Made by a program: the position numbers and the translations under genes. 64,000 nucleotides of DNA, taken from positions 62,001 to 126,000 of the forward strand of contig JBKHYJ010000105.1 in assembly GCA_046565505.1 (NCBI GenBank), given 5' to 3'. The notes below the pieces were generated by a model, which worked only from the letters and a program-made list of their open reading frames with translations, was not told the DNA's origin and ran no database searches. Position 1 is the stretch's first letter. Each line of letters opens with the position of its first letter. The stretch is from JBKHYJ01 sp046565505 (GTDB taxonomy: Bacteria; Acidobacteriota; Blastocatellia; UBA7656). This document shows, in pieces, positions 43,471 through 51,859 of the stretch.

Positions 43471-43626
43471 CCTCTAAAGGCTTATGAGTAGACCGATCTG
43501 TAATTACTGTTGCATCTGTTGTTGCGCGCCAGGGGCGCGCCGGTCCGAGCCTTTAGTGGAGGTCCAACTGATATAAGCTAAGCCGGAATCTCATTCCGAG
43601 AGTCTCAGGCTAACATAAAGAGTTTC
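43471..43626 (+). ncRNA. unidentified structured leader RNA of cobA-cysH-cysC-sir
   Basis: The 5' leader folds into nested perfect stems: P1 CTAAAGGCT/AGCCTTTAG (43474-43482 with 43548-43556, extended by CC/GG), P2 GACCG/CGGTC (43491-43495 with 43541-43545) and P3 GCGCGCC/GGCGCGC (43524-43530 with 43534-43540). P3 abuts P2, leaving a 28-base single-stranded joining segment. A further hairpin CGGAAT/ATTCCG (43584-43598) follows. It ends at an intrinsic terminator. I cannot match it to a known riboswitch or T-box. A ligand-sensing leader is an inference. Confidence 0.6.
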
Positions 43627-43671
43627 AGAAGAACCCACTATCGGCTCAGCCGGTGGTGGGTTCTTCTTTTT
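43627..43671 (+). terminator. attenuator terminator before cobA
   Basis: 18 consecutive pairs (43628-43645 with 43649-43666, two of them G-U), a three-base loop and five Ts. It lies inside the transcript, 17 bases before the cobA start, so it is a conditional terminator. CGGCT in its 5' arm can pair with AGCCG at 43581-43585, a possible antiterminator. Confidence 0.9.
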
Positions 43672-43688
43672 ACGGCATCCGGGCGGCG

Positions 43689-44528
43689 ATGAACATTGAG
43701 CGTAATCAAACAGGCAAGGTTTACCTGATAGGCGCGGGGCCGGGCGACCCCAAGCTGCTCACGATAAGGGCGGCCGAAGCGCTGGCGGCAAGCGACATCG
43801 TCATCTATGACCACCTCGTTAACCCGGAGGTGCTCGTACACGCGCGCCGCGGCTCCGAGTTGATCTACGCGGGCAAGCGGGCGGGCGCGCCTTCCGTCTC
43901 TCAAGGTGAGATCAACCGCACCCTCGTCGAGCGGGCGCGCGCGGGGAAAACTATCTCGCGGCTCAAGGGGGGGGACCCGTTCATCTTCGGCCGCGGCGGC
44001 GAAGAGGCCGAGGCGCTGGTCGAAGCCTCAATCGAGTGGGAGGTAATTCCGGGCGTATCATCCGGCGTCGCGGCGGCGGCATACGCGGGAATTCCGCTGA
44101 CGCACCGCGATTACTCTTCAAGCGTCGCCTTCATCACGGGCCACGACGCTCGGAGCCAGGGCAAGGCCCCGACCGATTGGTCAGCCTCCGCGCATGCCGC
44201 CGACACGCTCGTGATCTTCATGTGCGCGGAGACCATCGCCGCCATCGCCGGAGAAGTAATTAAAGCGGGCCGCCCGCCCTCAACACCCATAGCCATTATT
44301 CGATGGGGCACTTACGACCACCAGGAAACCTACTCGGGGACGCTCGAAGACCTGGCGCGCGCGGGCGATGAAGGCGGAGCCTGTATAAGAATCAAATCGC
44401 CGGCAATCGCAATCATCGGCGACGTAGTCTCGCTCGGGGACAAGCTGCGCTGGTTCGGCGCTTCGTCGTCCCGCCGCCCGCTGCGCTCTTTATCAACGGA
44501 AGAACCGGCGTCGCTGCCGAAGAATTAA
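43689..44528 (+). CDS. cobA: uroporphyrinogen-III C-methyltransferase
   Basis: Methylates uroporphyrinogen III twice with SAM to precorrin-2, the precursor of siroheme and cobalamin. 279 residues. VYLIGAGPGDPKLLTIRAAE (near 10), the YAGKR block, GGDPFIFGRGGEEAE and PGVSSGVAAAAYAGIPLTHR are the SUMT motifs. There is no CysG dehydrogenase/chelatase part. As the first gene of an operon ending with a siroheme-dependent sulfite reductase, it most likely feeds siroheme synthesis. An earlier in-frame ATG (43653) lies inside the attenuator and is rejected. Confidence 0.96.
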   Translation: MNIERNQTGKVYLIGAGPGDPKLLTIRAAEALAASDIVIYDHLVNPEVLVHARRGSELIYAGKRAGAPSVSQGEINRTLVERARAGKTISRLKGGDPFIFGRGGEEAEALVEASIEWEVIPGVSSGVAAAAYAGIPLTHRDYSSSVAFITGHDARSQGKAPTDWSASAHAADTLVIFMCAETIAAIAGEVIKAGRPPSTPIAIIRWGTYDHQETYSGTLEDLARAGDEGGACIRIKSPAIAIIGDVVSLGDKLRWFGASSSRRPLRSLSTEEPASLPKN

Positions 44529-44541
44529 AGGGGAGAAGCTA

Positions 44542-45282
44542 ATGGCTCAAACAATAGATGAGTTGGTCCGACCGGGGCCGCCGGCCCCAGAGTATGACCG
44601 CATAGAGGCGGCAGCGGTTCGGCTGGAAGGGTCCGCGCCCGGGGAGGTCCTCCGGTGGGCGTTCGACGAGTTCGACGACCGCGTTTCGATTGCCACTGGG
44701 TTCGGCCTCGAAGGCGTCGCGCTGATTGACATGGCTGTGAAGATCAACCCGCGCGCGGATATTTTCTTCCTCGACACTTCATTCCTCTTCCCCGAAACAT
44801 ACGCGCTGCGCCGCGGGCTCGAAGCCCATTACCGCGTCGAGATTCGCGGCTTGCGGTCTGAGATAACGCCGGGAGCGCAAGAGCAGAGCTTCGGCCCGCA
44901 ACTCTGGTCCACTGACCCTGACCTGTGTTGCCGGCTGCGGAAGCTTGAGCCTCTGCGGGAAGAGTTGTCAGGCCGCGCCGCGTGGGTGACCGCGATAAGG
45001 CGGGACCAGACCCCGGCGCGGGCGGCGTCTCGCGTCGTCGAATGGGATTACCGGTGGGGGCTCGTGAAGGTCAACCCGCTCGCGGGTTGGAGCAGGGCAG
45101 ACGTGTGGAGCTACGTCAGAAAAAATGACGTGCCTTACAACCCGCTCCACGAGCGTGGTTACCCGAGCATCGGCTGTACGCATTGCACGCGCGCGGTCGG
45201 CGAAGGCGAAGGCGAGCGCGCGGGCCGCTGGTCCGGCTTCGCGAAGACCGAATGCGGGCTGCACGGCAGGACGAGCGGCTGA
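44542..45282 (+). CDS. cysH: assimilatory APS reductase ([4Fe-4S] type)
   Basis: Reduces activated sulfate to sulfite. 246 residues. The PP-loop-like SIATGFGLEG binds the nucleotide. Cys129-Cys130 and Cys212-Cys215 (CC and CxxC) are the four ligands of the [4Fe-4S] cluster that mark APS reductases, and Cys238 in ECGLH is the catalytic cysteine. GGGGAGA precedes the ATG, 13 bases after cobA. A downstream cysC, whose product makes PAPS, is unexpected with an APS reductase. Confidence 0.95.
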   Translation: MAQTIDELVRPGPPAPEYDRIEAAAVRLEGSAPGEVLRWAFDEFDDRVSIATGFGLEGVALIDMAVKINPRADIFFLDTSFLFPETYALRRGLEAHYRVEIRGLRSEITPGAQEQSFGPQLWSTDPDLCCRLRKLEPLREELSGRAAWVTAIRRDQTPARAASRVVEWDYRWGLVKVNPLAGWSRADVWSYVRKNDVPYNPLHERGYPSIGCTHCTRAVGEGEGERAGRWSGFAKTECGLHGRTSG

Positions 45283-45324
45283 AAATAAGTGGGCACTGAA
45301 AACTCGATGGGGGTGAGGGAAGAT

Positions 45325-45924
45325 ATGAGGGAAAGAGGGCTGGTGATATGGCTCACGGGGCTTTCAGGCGCGGGGAAGACGACGCTCGCGCGCGCAATCT
45401 ACAGGGAGCTGGCGGGCAATGGGCTTCCGGTCGAGACGCTGGATGGCGACGAGGTGCGTGAGAGCCTCAGCCGCGGCCTGGGGTTTTCGAGGGAAGACCG
45501 TGACACGAACGTTCGGCGCATAGGCTTCGTCGCGCGGCTGCTGGCGCGCAACGGGGTGATAGTTCTTGCGTCGGTCATCTCGCCTTACCAGGCGGCGCGC
45601 GACGACGTTCGCCGCATGGTGGAAGGTGATGGCGTTCGATTCGTGGAGGTATTCGTCCGCTGCCCTCTCGACGTGCTGATCGAACGCGACGTGAAAGGGC
45701 TGTACAAGAAGGCGCTCGCGGGCGAGATAGCGCATTTCACTGGCGTGAGTGACCCGTATGAAGCGCCGGCCTCGCCCAGTCTGGTCGTCGATAGCTCCGC
45801 CGAGTCGGTCGAGCAGGGCGCGGGGAAAATTATCTCGCACCTGTCGAAAATTGGCGCGCTTGCGGCAGAAGCACTGGCCCGGCCCGGGACGGCCCCGGCC
45901 GCGCGTTACGAGCCGGCGATTTAG
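45325..45924 (+). CDS. cysC: adenylylsulfate kinase
   Basis: Phosphorylates APS to PAPS. 199 residues. The P-loop is GLSGAGKTT (about 10-18), followed by LDGDEVRESL, GFSREDRDTNVRRIG, SPYQAARDD and GLYKKALAGEI, all typical. The ATG at 45325 has GAGGGAAG upstream; a GTG at 45289 and an ATG at 45307 are in frame but add residues outside the family. No ATP sulfurylase gene is in the window. Confidence 0.95.
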   Translation: MRERGLVIWLTGLSGAGKTTLARAIYRELAGNGLPVETLDGDEVRESLSRGLGFSREDRDTNVRRIGFVARLLARNGVIVLASVISPYQAARDDVRRMVEGDGVRFVEVFVRCPLDVLIERDVKGLYKKALAGEIAHFTGVSDPYEAPASPSLVVDSSAESVEQGAGKIISHLSKIGALAAEALARPGTAPAARYEPAI

Positions 45925-45942
45925 CCAAACCGGAGGTGAGTT

Positions 45943-47559
45943 GTGAATAAGATTGAAGAGATCAAGAAGCACAAGGACGGACTTGACGTGCTGGCAGACA
46001 TCTACCGCTACGCGAAGCTCGGGCACGGGGCAATCTCGCCCGACGACGAGGCGCTCTTCCGCTGGTACGGCATCTATACGCAGCGGCCCGCCGAGGACGG
46101 CTTTTTCATGGTGCGCGTACGAATACCTGGGGGCGAGCTTACGCCTGCTCAACTGCGGGCCATAGCGGATTTGTCCACAGAGTATGGCCGCGGGCTGGCG
46201 GACATAACCGTGCGGCAAAACATTCAGCTCCACTGGGTGAGGGTAGAAAGCCTCCCCGACATACTCGACAGGTTAAGAGCCGTAGGATTATCGACGACAG
46301 AGGCATGTGGGGACTGCGTGCGTAACATCATCAACTGCCCCGTGTCGGGCGTCGACGAGAATGAGCTGTACGACACGACCGATCTGGTGCGGCAGGTGAA
46401 TGATTTCTTCACGGGCAACCGCGAGTTCTCGAACCTGCCGCGCAAATTCAAGATCGCTATCACGGGCTGTCCCCTGCGTTGCGTGTACCCGGAGATAAAC
46501 GACGTGGGGCTGTTCGCGGTGCGCGAAGGCGGGCGCGGCGACGTGGCCTTCCGCGCGCGCGTAGGCGGGGGCCTTTCGACCACCCCGCGCTTCTCGAAAG
46601 ACCTCGGCGTGCTGGTCGGGCCCGAAGAGGCCGTGGAGCTGTGCGCGGCAATCGCCTCCGTATTTCGCGATCGGGGCAATCGCGAGAATCGCAAGAAGGC
46701 GCGGCTGAAATTCCTGGTCGAGCAGTGGGAGGTGCCGCGTTTCCGCGAGGAGGTCGAATCGCGGCTCGGCCGCAGGCTCAGGCGCGCGGCCGAGGCGGAG
46801 GCCGAGCCAATCGCCGAGCGCGACCGCTCGCACCTCGGGGTTCACGGCCAGCGCGAAAAAGGGCTTTACTACGCGGGCATCTCGATCCTGGGCGGTCGAA
46901 CGTCTGGCGACGAGTTGGGGCGGCTGGCCTCGCTCTCCGAACGGTACGGCGGCGGGCGCATACGCACAACCAATACTCAGAGCATAGCGCTGCTAGACAT
47001 CCCGGAGCACGGGCTCGAAGCGCTCAAGCGCGACCTGGCGAAGGAGGGATTCAATTACGAGCCCAGCTGGTCGCGCAAGGCCCTTATCGCTTGCACGGGC
47101 ATTCAGTTCTGCAAGCTGGCGCTGGCCGAGACTAAGAATCGCGTCGTCAAGCTCAACAGCTATCTCGAAAAAGCAGTCGACCTCGACGACCCTGTTCGCA
47201 TAAGCGTCACGGGTTGCCCGAACTCTTGCGGCCAGCACCACATCTGCGACGTCGGGCTGGAGGGGTCTGTCACGACGATCGACGGTGTTAAGCGCGAGAC
47301 ATTTCAGGTCTTCTTAGGCGGCGGCGTGGGCTCGCACGAAACGTTCGGCCGCAGGACAGGCGTGCGCGTGCCCGCGGAAGAGTTGGACGAGTCTTTGGCG
47401 CGATTGTTCAACTGCTACAAGGGCGAGCGGCTGGAAGCAGAAACGTTTCAAGAGTTCTGCCTGCGTCACAGCAAGGAAGAGCTGGCCCATTACATGGCCC
47501 GGCCCGCGGGCGCGACATGCGGCGAGGCTGCGCCGGAGACGGCCACCGCCCTGCGTTAG
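45943..47559 (+). CDS. ferredoxin-dependent sulfite (or nitrite) reductase
   Basis: 538 residues, six-electron reduction of sulfite to sulfide with siroheme and a [4Fe-4S] cluster. The duplicated ferrodoxin-like and siroheme domains are present. The cluster cysteines are CTGIQFC (384, 390) and CPNSC (425, 429). The GTG start has GGAGGTGA at good spacing. Sequence alone does not separate sulfite from nitrite reductases, but the operon with cobA, cysH and cysC points to sulfite. The product, sulfide, is what the divergent thrC-moaD operon would need. Confidence 0.93.
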   Translation: MNKIEEIKKHKDGLDVLADIYRYAKLGHGAISPDDEALFRWYGIYTQRPAEDGFFMVRVRIPGGELTPAQLRAIADLSTEYGRGLADITVRQNIQLHWVRVESLPDILDRLRAVGLSTTEACGDCVRNIINCPVSGVDENELYDTTDLVRQVNDFFTGNREFSNLPRKFKIAITGCPLRCVYPEINDVGLFAVREGGRGDVAFRARVGGGLSTTPRFSKDLGVLVGPEEAVELCAAIASVFRDRGNRENRKKARLKFLVEQWEVPRFREEVESRLGRRLRRAAEAEAEPIAERDRSHLGVHGQREKGLYYAGISILGGRTSGDELGRLASLSERYGGGRIRTTNTQSIALLDIPEHGLEALKRDLAKEGFNYEPSWSRKALIACTGIQFCKLALAETKNRVVKLNSYLEKAVDLDDPVRISVTGCPNSCGQHHICDVGLEGSVTTIDGVKRETFQVFLGGGVGSHETFGRRTGVRVPAEELDESLARLFNCYKGERLEAETFQEFCLRHSKEELAHYMARPAGATCGEAAPETATALR

Positions 47560-47616
47560 CCGAATGAAGGGCCGACCGACGGGCGAGAGTCACTATCCCT
47601 CTCTCGATGCTTTAGA

Positions 47617-47656
47617 GGGCGCGGACTCACTCATAGTCCGCGCCCCATTTTTCTTT
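47617..47656 (+). terminator. Rho-independent terminator of the sulfate-reduction operon
   Basis: 11-bp perfect stem GGGCGCGGACT / AGTCCGCGCCC (47617-47627 with 47635-47645), a 7-base loop and a T-run after CA. Confidence 0.9.
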
Positions 47657-47719
47657 CGGCTCCTCGCGCCGAATCGATCATCACAAACAGCCGAAATGGC
47701 GAGGGCGAAGCGCCAACGA

Positions 47720-49891
47720 TCACGGGCATCTCAAGAACTGGTTGTACCGCAGCGTGATCGAGTAAGTGCTGCCTTCGTCACCGCTCACGTAAATGCGTCT
47801 CTCTAAGTATTCCACGTCCTTCCTGACCGGCCCGACTGTTACGACGATGCCGCCGTCGGTCGTGTACTTGACGGCAGATGGGATGGGGAAGCCCGGGCTG
47901 ACGAGGGCAGCCAGATCGAGCGCGGTGAAGCCTGTAAAGTCCTCTATTATCAGGTCGGCGGGCGCCCAGAGGGCTATGCCTATCTTGATTGCGAGCGCCA
48001 CTGCCTCCGCTATGACTTTACCCCACACCACGCCCAGCCCGAGAGCCGCCGCGACTGAGCCTGCCAGTACCCCTATCTCGTCGGCTATCATTCCCCAGGA
48101 GCCTTTGACGACCAGCGCGTAGGCGTCGGAAAACTCGCGGACCTGCTGCTTGAACGCATCCCTGTCGTCAATTTCAAACCCGATTACGGACATAGCCACG
48201 CCGCCGACGCCGCTCTGCTTGAATAGGACCCTATTCAACGGCCGCGTGGAGCCATCCTCAAGGCCGCCAAACTCGAAGTTGCTTTCGGCGATCTGGCCGG
48301 GAGTAAGATCAATGCCGAAGGGTGTGGTAAGGATTCTTAACCCGACCTCGTCGTCAGAGAGTTCGGGGTTAGTCTGGTCGTCAGCCTTCAGCTCCTCAGC
48401 CGCAATCTGGAAGCAATCCGCAGGCGACGGCAGCACATTGATGAACTGAAAGCCCGATGCGAATTCAGAGGGCCCGCCTTTACCTGTGTTGTTCGGCACG
48501 ATTAATTGAATCCTGTAAACCCCGACAGGTATGCCTTCCGGGACCTTAAAGGAGAGCTTATCCCGCACACGCGAATCTGTAATGCGCGGGTCGCTCGTTT
48601 CTGCCCTGACGTCTCCGCAGACATGTGCTTCGACCTCGCGCGACACGGGTCCTGAAAGGCGGGCCGTGGCGTTCACGTTTAAGAAGTTCATCCCTTCCAA
48701 CGTCACCGCGTCGCCCGCTCGGACATCCGCCACGCGCAGACAGACCCCGTCCCTGCTGTTGCCGGGGCATGGCGGTCGTTGAATGCGGCAGTTTAGCTGC
48801 GAGCCGGCGTCGAGCTGGCACTGCTGTTGTAGCTCATCTGAAGTGTATTCGGCGAGGGTCAGCCGGGGTAGGAATTCGTCCGTGCGCAGGCCATTCACGC
48901 GGAATATGCGCGGCCTGAAGTTGATTTCGCCGGGGTCTATAGCGGCCAGTTGCCTGGCCACGCCGGGCCGCTCCTGAAATACGCAATCGGCGTCGCCATA
49001 GGCTTGCAGACCTGCGCGCCTCAGCAGCTCGTTGGCGACCGCGCGGGCCAAAGCCTCCTGGGATATGGGCTGGTCGCCCAGGCCCGTCAGTTCCGGGGCG
49101 AATAGTCGATTTCTGTCGTCAGGTGTCAGGCTGTCAAAGGTCCTCACGGAGCAGGCCAGGACCTCGCGCACGGCGGGAGAAAGCTGTTGGAAAATGGCGA
49201 AGGCGGCCTGCTCGATTGGATTGTCAGGGCCCAGGCCGAGTTGAAAGCGGCGGGCCATCTGAAAGAAGGCGGTGGCCAGTGCGCTCGGGATGGTGTTGTT
49301 CCCCAGCGCGCGCCGGAGCTTCACATCGAGCGGCTGCTTGGGGTTGCTTTCGGGGGCCAGCGGGACGCAGAAACCCTGCCCACAGTTGACCCCCAGGCTC
49401 GTCACATTAAAGATGGCGTCGGCCGAACCTGAAAAGCCGGCGACGGTCTCATTGGTGGCGACCTCGCGAAAGGTTTTCGGGCCCCCGCAGGAATTCGGCG
49501 GGGATTTGATGACCACATTTCTTGACCCGCTTTGCCCGGGAGATAAAGTGACCCTGAAGCAATCAGGCGTATGCACGAAACCGGCTTCCGGGAACGTAGC
49601 CATCACTAAGAATGTTGACGGGCCGCAACCCGCAGAGTCATTGTTCACCACTGTGACTCCGTAAGTGAGTTGCTGCCCGGCGAATCCCGACTGGACCGCG
49701 GGGGCGATGATCACTGTCGGGTTCGCGTGGGCGCAAGCTTGACCGCGTGCGCGCGCCGCAGGGATCGCTGTTGATATAAAGAGGACCGATGCGAGAAAGC
49801 AGGAGCAAGCCTGGCTTATGAACCTCTCGCGGCGGCGCAGGTTAGACCTTTTGCTGGTGATTAATGATTCATGGTGGTGTGGATTCAACAT
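47720..49891 (-). CDS. large exported protein of unknown function
   Basis: 723 residues. A long basic N-terminus leads to a hydrophobic signal segment (about 30-48, ending in ARA). Next comes a beta-rich domain resembling bacterial Ig-like or NEW3 modules (LTYGVTVVNNDSAGCGPSTF; SPGQSGSRNVVIKSPP). A helical middle follows, then a domain with VTLEGMNFLNVNATARLSGP (IPT/TIG-like), and a Gly/Ala-rich hydrophobic stretch near 640-665. The final segment is beta-rich and ends at RCP. Many cysteines fit an exported protein. No catalytic motif is recognised. Confidence 0.72.
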   Translation of the reverse strand: MLNPHHHESLITSKRSNLRRRERFISQACSCFLASVLFISTAIPAARARGQACAHANPTVIIAPAVQSGFAGQQLTYGVTVVNNDSAGCGPSTFLVMATFPEAGFVHTPDCFRVTLSPGQSGSRNVVIKSPPNSCGGPKTFREVATNETVAGFSGSADAIFNVTSLGVNCGQGFCVPLAPESNPKQPLDVKLRRALGNNTIPSALATAFFQMARRFQLGLGPDNPIEQAAFAIFQQLSPAVREVLACSVRTFDSLTPDDRNRLFAPELTGLGDQPISQEALARAVANELLRRAGLQAYGDADCVFQERPGVARQLAAIDPGEINFRPRIFRVNGLRTDEFLPRLTLAEYTSDELQQQCQLDAGSQLNCRIQRPPCPGNSRDGVCLRVADVRAGDAVTLEGMNFLNVNATARLSGPVSREVEAHVCGDVRAETSDPRITDSRVRDKLSFKVPEGIPVGVYRIQLIVPNNTGKGGPSEFASGFQFINVLPSPADCFQIAAEELKADDQTNPELSDDEVGLRILTTPFGIDLTPGQIAESNFEFGGLEDGSTRPLNRVLFKQSGVGGVAMSVIGFEIDDRDAFKQQVREFSDAYALVVKGSWGMIADEIGVLAGSVAAALGLGVVWGKVIAEAVALAIKIGIALWAPADLIIEDFTGFTALDLAALVSPGFPIPSAVKYTTDGGIVVTVGPVRKDVEYLERRIYVSGDEGSTYSITLRYNQFLRCP

Positions 49892-50772
49892 TGCAAGATG
49901 TCCTTTCTTGCCCGTTCGTGGCGGGCGGAAAATCGAGGGCTGGATGTTGACGCATCCGGCCCTTTACGTTTTTCTGTCACAACTCTGATTACTCGCCTGC
50001 CTATCGCAATTCTCGCCTCGTCGGTCGTGGCGGGCGATGGCGAGGTCAGACGCGGGGATGAACTTGAGGCCGGGGAGCGCCATCCCGGACCCGGCCGGCC
50101 GCGTATGGAAACGTAGGCCCCGGCGGCAGGGCCTGCCGTCAGCAATCTTCGGCTTTGATGCGCGGAATCCCGCAGACCCAATCGGCAACGCGCGGCGCGG
50201 AATAGACCTGCACGTCGGCACCGCAATTACGCAGTCTTATGCGGGCCGACTGGCTAAGCGTTTAACCCAAATCGAGCCAGGAGGTTTCAGCAGGAATTCT
50301 GAGCACTAGAGAGTAACCTCTCGATGACAAATCTTCTCAGGCATGGATAACACCCCTCAGACATGCCGGTCGTTCTGACTCGGTTGCGATGGGGTGTGGC
50401 TGCGAATGGCATCCGGGCGGGGTTCAAGCTTATGTAACAACCCTGAGGCAATTGTGCAGCCGGGCAATGCCCGGCCATAAGCAGAGCATACGGCGTGCCA
50501 CCGGAACGGTAATATTAATACCCGATGAGCCCGGGCTGGTAAAGTACCCGTTCTACGGAACGATGAGATGATCCCCACAACTCAGACCGAAGCTGAAACT
50601 CCTCGCGGCCTCGCATTTGTGGAAACTATGTTCTCTAACGGATGGCGACCGGGTATCCAGACGGTACTCACTATCCAACCGCCCGTGCGCTGGGCGCCCG
50701 ATTGTAGCCTCCGGCTCGAAGCCCCTGGCCGGCATGGCTTCGAGCCGGAGGCGGCGCTGAGCAAATTGCCGC
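49892..50772. other. long intergenic region
   Basis: About 880 bases between two minus-strand genes with no coding stretch I trust: the small open frames have no ribosome binding site, family resemblance or consistent codon use. It contains the hairpin GCCGGGC AAT GCCCGGC (50459-50475) and the long inverted repeat at 50707-50752. No tRNA or known small RNA was recognised. Confidence 0.5.
50707..50752. repeat. 17-bp perfect inverted repeat after the SnoaL-like gene
   Basis: GCCTCCGGCTCGAAGCC (50707-50723) and its exact complement (50736-50752) with a 12-base loop. It lies 20 bases past the stop of the minus-strand gene and would form a very stable hairpin, but no T-run follows in either direction. 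Confidence 0.7.
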
Positions 50773-51261
50773 TCACCCGGGGAGCGGTGCCGACACGTGC
50801 TCGTGAACTATGACCCATTTGCCGCCGCGCTTCTCCCAGATAGCCGTGTGGCGGCCGTCGAGCTCCATAGAGCCGCCCGCCTTCGGCGTCGCAGAAAGGT
50901 GGAAGGTCACTACAGTCAATACAACGTCGCCGTGTCGCGAGACTCTGAGGTCGTTGTTCGGCGTCAGCTTGCCGCTCGTTATGACGGCGAAGAAAGCCTT
51001 CTTCACGCCTTCTTTGTACTCGGCCCACCCCTTGTACTGGAGCGGGGCTATGTCAAAGAAAATCAGGTCCGCGTCCTTGGCGTAAAACTGATCGACGTTG
51101 TCCACATTCAACGTGCTCCACGCGGCGTAGTAGCGGTCTATCAGAGACTTGAATTCGGCGTCTGGAGCCTGTTTCGCCGCCGCGCCCGCTGCGCCAGCCA
51201 GAACGGCCAGGAGCATCACCCCTGCCGTCAAAGTACGATTGAAGAGTTTACCCAATTTCAT
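50773..51261 (-). CDS. exported SnoaL/DUF4440-like (NTF2-fold) protein
   Basis: 162 residues with a signal peptide (about 1-28) and an NTF2-like domain: FKSLIDRYYAAWSTLNVDNV, FYAKDADLIFFD and ELDGRHTAIWEKRGGKWVIV are the family pattern. Such domains may be enzymes or ligand-binding proteins; no specific function is shown. AAGGAGA precedes the ATG. Confidence 0.85.
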   Translation of the reverse strand: MKLGKLFNRTLTAGVMLLAVLAGAAGAAAKQAPDAEFKSLIDRYYAAWSTLNVDNVDQFYAKDADLIFFDIAPLQYKGWAEYKEGVKKAFFAVITSGKLTPNNDLRVSRHGDVVLTVVTFHLSATPKAGGSMELDGRHTAIWEKRGGKWVIVHEHVSAPLPG

Positions 51262-51523
51262 TCCGCATTCTCCTTTCTATACGAGCTAACGAATGTACGC
51301 GCGCGGCGGCCCGAATGGATTCCCGGCGACCCGCGGGCGCGAATGGGCCGCGGGCGTCACGAAGAGTGTTCCGAGTTTGAAATCAGACTCTACGATTCGA
51401 GACCTTGAATTTCAAACGCCAATGGGCCGGCACACCTGCGGTTTCTTGACACTCCATAACCGCTTTGTTAGATTCGCCATTTGGGCAACTTCCGCGCGAG
51501 ACATACTGTGCTCGCTCGACTTT

Positions 51524-51859
51524 ATGAATAAAAAAGACCTCTGGTTTCTCGCAATGGCTGTAGGCGTCATCGGGCTTTTCACGGTCCTCTGGATGATCAG
51601 CCGGAAAGCGCCCCCCATGACCCCGCGCCCGGAGCATGCAGGCGTCACTCGGCAGACGGCCCGCGAGACATGCTGGGGGTGTCACACGCCCGATTCAAAG
51701 GTCTGGGACCGTCACCCTAAGAAGGGCAAGCCGCCCGACCAGACTACGCCCTGCCACGTCTGCCACAAGTTGCCCGAGGCGGACGCGCCGCGCGCGATTA
51801 ATTATTCGACGAAATCAAATGAGGAGGAATTCGTATGGCTAAACCGGCAGGAAAGGTGA
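51524..51859 (+). CDS. membrane-anchored diheme cytochrome c
   Basis: 111 residues: one N-terminal transmembrane helix (about 6-26) and two heme c motifs, CWGCH (50-54) and CHVCH (77-81). It is very small for a diheme protein and would be anchored facing the periplasm. The frame extends further upstream, but the ATG at 51524 gives a normal anchor. Its end overlaps the aldehyde dehydrogenase start by 25 bases, so the two are co-translated, which suggests a functional link in electron transfer, although the dehydrogenase itself is NAD(P)-type. Confidence 0.85.
   Translation: MNKKDLWFLAMAVGVIGLFTVLWMISRKAPPMTPRPEHAGVTRQTARETCWGCHTPDSKVWDRHPKKGKPPDQTTPCHVCHKLPEADAPRAINYSTKSNEEEFVWLNRQER

Noticed and set aside
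49892..50772. tRNA or other stable RNA in the long gap
   Set aside because: Several hairpins exist, but no cloverleaf or conserved T-loop sequence was found.
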